DNA from: Planctomycetes bacterium MalM25
GTDB lineage: Bacteria; Planctomycetota; Planctomycetia; Pirellulales; Lacipirellulaceae
Direction of reading: 5' to 3'
Assembly: GCA_007745835.1 (NCBI GenBank)
Contig: CP036424.1
Span: 2,069,001-2,133,000, forward strand
Length of the DNA: 64,000 bases
The translations under genes were made by a program, and so were the position numbers. The notes below the pieces were generated by a model. It made no database searches, was not told where the DNA came from, and worked only from the letters and a program-made list of their open reading frames with translations. This document shows positions 62,297 through 64,000 of this stretch, piece after piece (positions within the stretch are counted from its first letter, which is position 1; every line of letters begins with the position of its first letter).

Positions 62297-62668
62297 TCAG
62301 GCGGCGTCTGGGGAAGCGGTTTGCAGGGTTTCTAGGGAGAGGGCCTCGCACGCGGAGGACCACGCCTCCCGGACTTCGTCGGTGAAGTCCTCGGCAAGCC
62401 CTTTCTCGATGGTCCACAGCAACGCGGCGGTCATCTTGTCGTCGCCACTCGACGTGGGCGGCGACGAATCAGCCCGCAGCAGACGAACGCCCTCGGAGAG
62501 CTTCGGCATGAACTGCTTGCCCTGGGCGATCAGATCGTCATCGAGACGTCGTTTCCACTCAGGGGCGATCTCCAGCAGCCGGTCGTAGAAAAGCATCGCG
62601 ACCTGGTCCGCGCTCGGGGCCAGTACGGACCAGGTGCTTTGGACACGCGTGATTTGCGCTTGGTTCAT
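62297..62668 (-). CDS. Globin-like protein lacking F-helix/proximal-His segment
   Basis: A 123-residue protein starting at ATG 62668 (MNQAQITRVQSTWSVL). The N-terminal helices (ADQVAMLFYDRLLEIAPEWK) and the C-terminal helices (TAALLWTIEKGLAEDFTDEVREAWSSA) match bacterial single-domain globins well. The segment between, which in relatives holds the R-R-H-x-x-Y proximal His region, is replaced by the short ADSSPPTSSGDDKM, so no proximal His is visible. It may bind haem differently or not at all. It lies 54 bp downstream of the flavoprotein reductase gene on the same strand, so the two may function together. Confidence 0.72.
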   Translation of the reverse strand: MNQAQITRVQSTWSVLAPSADQVAMLFYDRLLEIAPEWKRRLDDDLIAQGKQFMPKLSEGVRLLRADSSPPTSSGDDKMTAALLWTIEKGLAEDFTDEVREAWSSACEALSLETLQTASPDAA

Positions 62669-62722
62669 GTGAGAAGTGATACGCAGGGATCCGGCTTGCC
62701 TGTTGCAACAACCCAACCAAGA

Positions 62723-64000
62723 CTAGTAGACATCGCGGGCGTAACGCCCCGAATCCTTGAGGCGGGCGACGTAGGCCTTCGCGTCGGCTTCGCTCAGCTC
62801 GCCGTGCTCGGCGATCAGGGTGTGGAGTGCCTTATCGACGTCGTTGGCCATCCGTTTAGCATCGCCGCAGACGTAAAAGCCACCGCCCGCTTCGAGCCAC
62901 GAGAAGAGCTCGGCGCCTTCTTGGAGCATCCGGTCTTGCACATAGACTTTCTCCGCCTGATCGCGGCTGAAAGCCGTGCTCAGCCGTGTGAGTAGGCCGT
63001 TGGCTTGTAGCTTCTCGAGTTCGTTGCGATAGAGGAAGTCGCTCGCCTCGTGCTGGTCACCGAAGAATAGCCAATTCTTGCCCGTCGCCCCGGTCGCAGC
63101 ACGCTCTTCGAGGAAGGCGCGGAACGGCGCGATCCCGGTTCCCGGGCCGACCATGATCATCGGAGCCGCCGGGTCGGCGGGGACGCTGAAGCCGTGCGAC
63201 GGTTGCACGAAGACGCGAACCGCGTCCCCCGTTGCGAGGCGGTCGGAGAACATCGTCGAGGCGACGCCCTTGTGGAGCCGTGCACCGATCCGCGTCGTCG
63301 CCTTACCGACCGTGAGATGGACCTCTCCCGGGTGAGCCTTCAGCGAGCTGGCGATCGAGTAGAGCCGCGGGTTGATCTCCGACAGACACGCAACGAATTC
63401 CTCCATGCCTAGCAACGCCGAGGGCGCACGGCGGAGGACGTCGAGCACGTCCATCTCATCGAGGTCATCCGAGTCGACCAACGCCCGCACGGCGTCCGCC
63501 TCGTTCGGCTTGGTCGCTTTCACGGCCAGCAGGTCGAGCAGCTCGTCGGTCACCTCTCGTAGGCAGTGCTCGGTGATCAGAGACTCGCGGAACGACGCTC
63601 CCTCCTTGGCGCCGAGGTGCTCAAGCACCTCGTCCACCAAATCGGGGCAGTTGGTCGGGTAGACCCCCAGCGAGTCGCCCACTCCGTAGGTCAGGCCGCT
63701 TTCGCCGAGGTCGATCACGGCGTGCGTTGTCTGCTTGGCCGAATCGGCGCCGTTGAGGTTCTCGCAAGAGACGAGGCTCGCCGCGTACGGGTTGGCGCGG
63801 GTGTAGCCACTCTCGGCGGGCTTGGCGGCGCCGTTGGTGGGCGTTGCCGCCGATGCCGGGGCCTCCTTGAGCAGGCGTTTGATCGCCTTGGTCGTCTCTT
63901 TGCCCCCGGGCGAGCAGAGCGTGAGGCTCTTCTCTTCGCCGGCGGCGATCGCCTCGCTGTAGGTCTTGCAGACGTAGCCGCAGGCGCCGCAGTCGAGCTG
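62723..64000 (-). CDS. Sulfite-reductase-type (CysJ-like) flavoprotein, 5' truncated
   Basis: The frame is open to the window edge, about 425 C-terminal residues. The visible N-terminal part has a Cys-rich iron-sulfur-type segment (LDCGACGYVCKTY ... LTLCSPGG), then a low-complexity linker and the FAD/NADPH reductase module of CysJ/CPR type: LTYGVGDSLGVYPTN, PRLYSIASSL (FAD), GPGTGIAPFRAFLEER (NADPH) and FYVCGDAKRMANDVD, ending RDVY. Such proteins pass electrons from NADPH through FAD, here possibly via an Fe-S domain, to a partner such as sulfite or nitrate reductase. The globin gene follows 54 bp downstream. Whether an FMN domain lies upstream is outside the window. Confidence 0.82.
   Translation of the reverse strand, partial: QLDCGACGYVCKTYSEAIAAGEEKSLTLCSPGGKETTKAIKRLLKEAPASAATPTNGAAKPAESGYTRANPYAASLVSCENLNGADSAKQTTHAVIDLGESGLTYGVGDSLGVYPTNCPDLVDEVLEHLGAKEGASFRESLITEHCLREVTDELLDLLAVKATKPNEADAVRALVDSDDLDEMDVLDVLRRAPSALLGMEEFVACLSEINPRLYSIASSLKAHPGEVHLTVGKATTRIGARLHKGVASTMFSDRLATGDAVRVFVQPSHGFSVPADPAAPMIMVGPGTGIAPFRAFLEERAATGATGKNWLFFGDQHEASDFLYRNELEKLQANGLLTRLSTAFSRDQAEKVYVQDRMLQEGAELFSWLEAGGGFYVCGDAKRMANDVDKALHTLIAEHGELSEADAKAYVARLKDSGRYARDVY

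Noticed and set aside
1-64000. CRISPR array
   Set aside because: No regularly spaced identical short repeats were seen; repeats in the secreted proteins are coding and diverged.

Overview
The window is chromosomal DNA of a Planctomycetota bacterium, most likely order Pirellulales (Lacipirellulaceae-like; this placement is inference). The support is lineage-typical gene families: two DUF1559 prepilin-like proteins, many secreted proteins with PEP-CTERM tails and short dockerin-like calcium-binding pairs, an N-terminal LEPR-type surface motif, and a MoxR/DUF58/Bat operon. GC is high, so long antisense open frames are common and were discarded. No intact tRNA, rRNA or CRISPR array was seen.

Layout. 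1-1043: 3' part of an OprB-like porin. 1044-2731: remnants of an IS, namely a solo end fragment and a full-length copy broken by a T-run frameshift. 2832-4599: inverted repeats, a 21-bp att-like repeat overlapping a Met-type (CAU) tRNA core, a tyrosine recombinase and a small accessory protein. 4883-18635: a divergent fructan locus. On the minus strand are two PEP-CTERM proteins, a DUF1559 protein and a substrate-binding protein whose two lobes are in swapped order. On the plus strand are a GntR/LacI-type regulator, a fructokinase, a GH32 fructanase, a sugar-porter MFS and a second, surface-type GH32-LamG-dockerin-PEP-CTERM protein. 18836-20328: an intact IS, the second copy of the 21-bp repeat and a fragment of a GHKL ATPase. 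The repeats bracket about 17 kb, so the fructan locus looks like cargo of an integrative island. 20294-24762: a ytfQRT-yjfF type sugar ABC transporter.

25078-27924: two small membrane proteins and a tandem pair of LuxR-type regulators. 28299-40728: a run of secreted PEP-CTERM proteins (a 1503-residue repeat protein, a sulfatase, dockerin proteins, and one protein with an inserted domain that also exists as a separate gene next door). 40836-43406: a LysR regulator divergent from a DUF1559 gene and its small lipoprotein-like partner. 43601-44484: a PEP-CTERM gene broken by a one-base deletion. 44699-52211: two paralogous DUF5060 glycoside-hydrolase-like proteins, one plain and secreted, one multi-domain with an N-terminal LEPR motif. 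52279-58524: the Bat/MoxR operon on the minus strand, preceded by a degenerate NtrC-like regulator. 60657-62231: a Cys-rich alginate-export-type porin with a structured leader. 62297-64000: a globin lacking the usual proximal-His segment, downstream of a CysJ-like flavoprotein reductase that runs off the window.

Functionally the window is dominated by polysaccharide acquisition: surface-displayed or secreted hydrolases and binding proteins, porins, sugar transporters and their regulators, with one locus apparently mobile. The strongest unusual observations are the lobe-swapped binding protein, the att-like bracket around the fructan locus, the inactivated-looking AAA+ motifs in the NtrC-like protein, the Asp-to-Glu change at the GH32 nucleophile, the globin without its F-helix His, and the domain insertion at 37346-39880.
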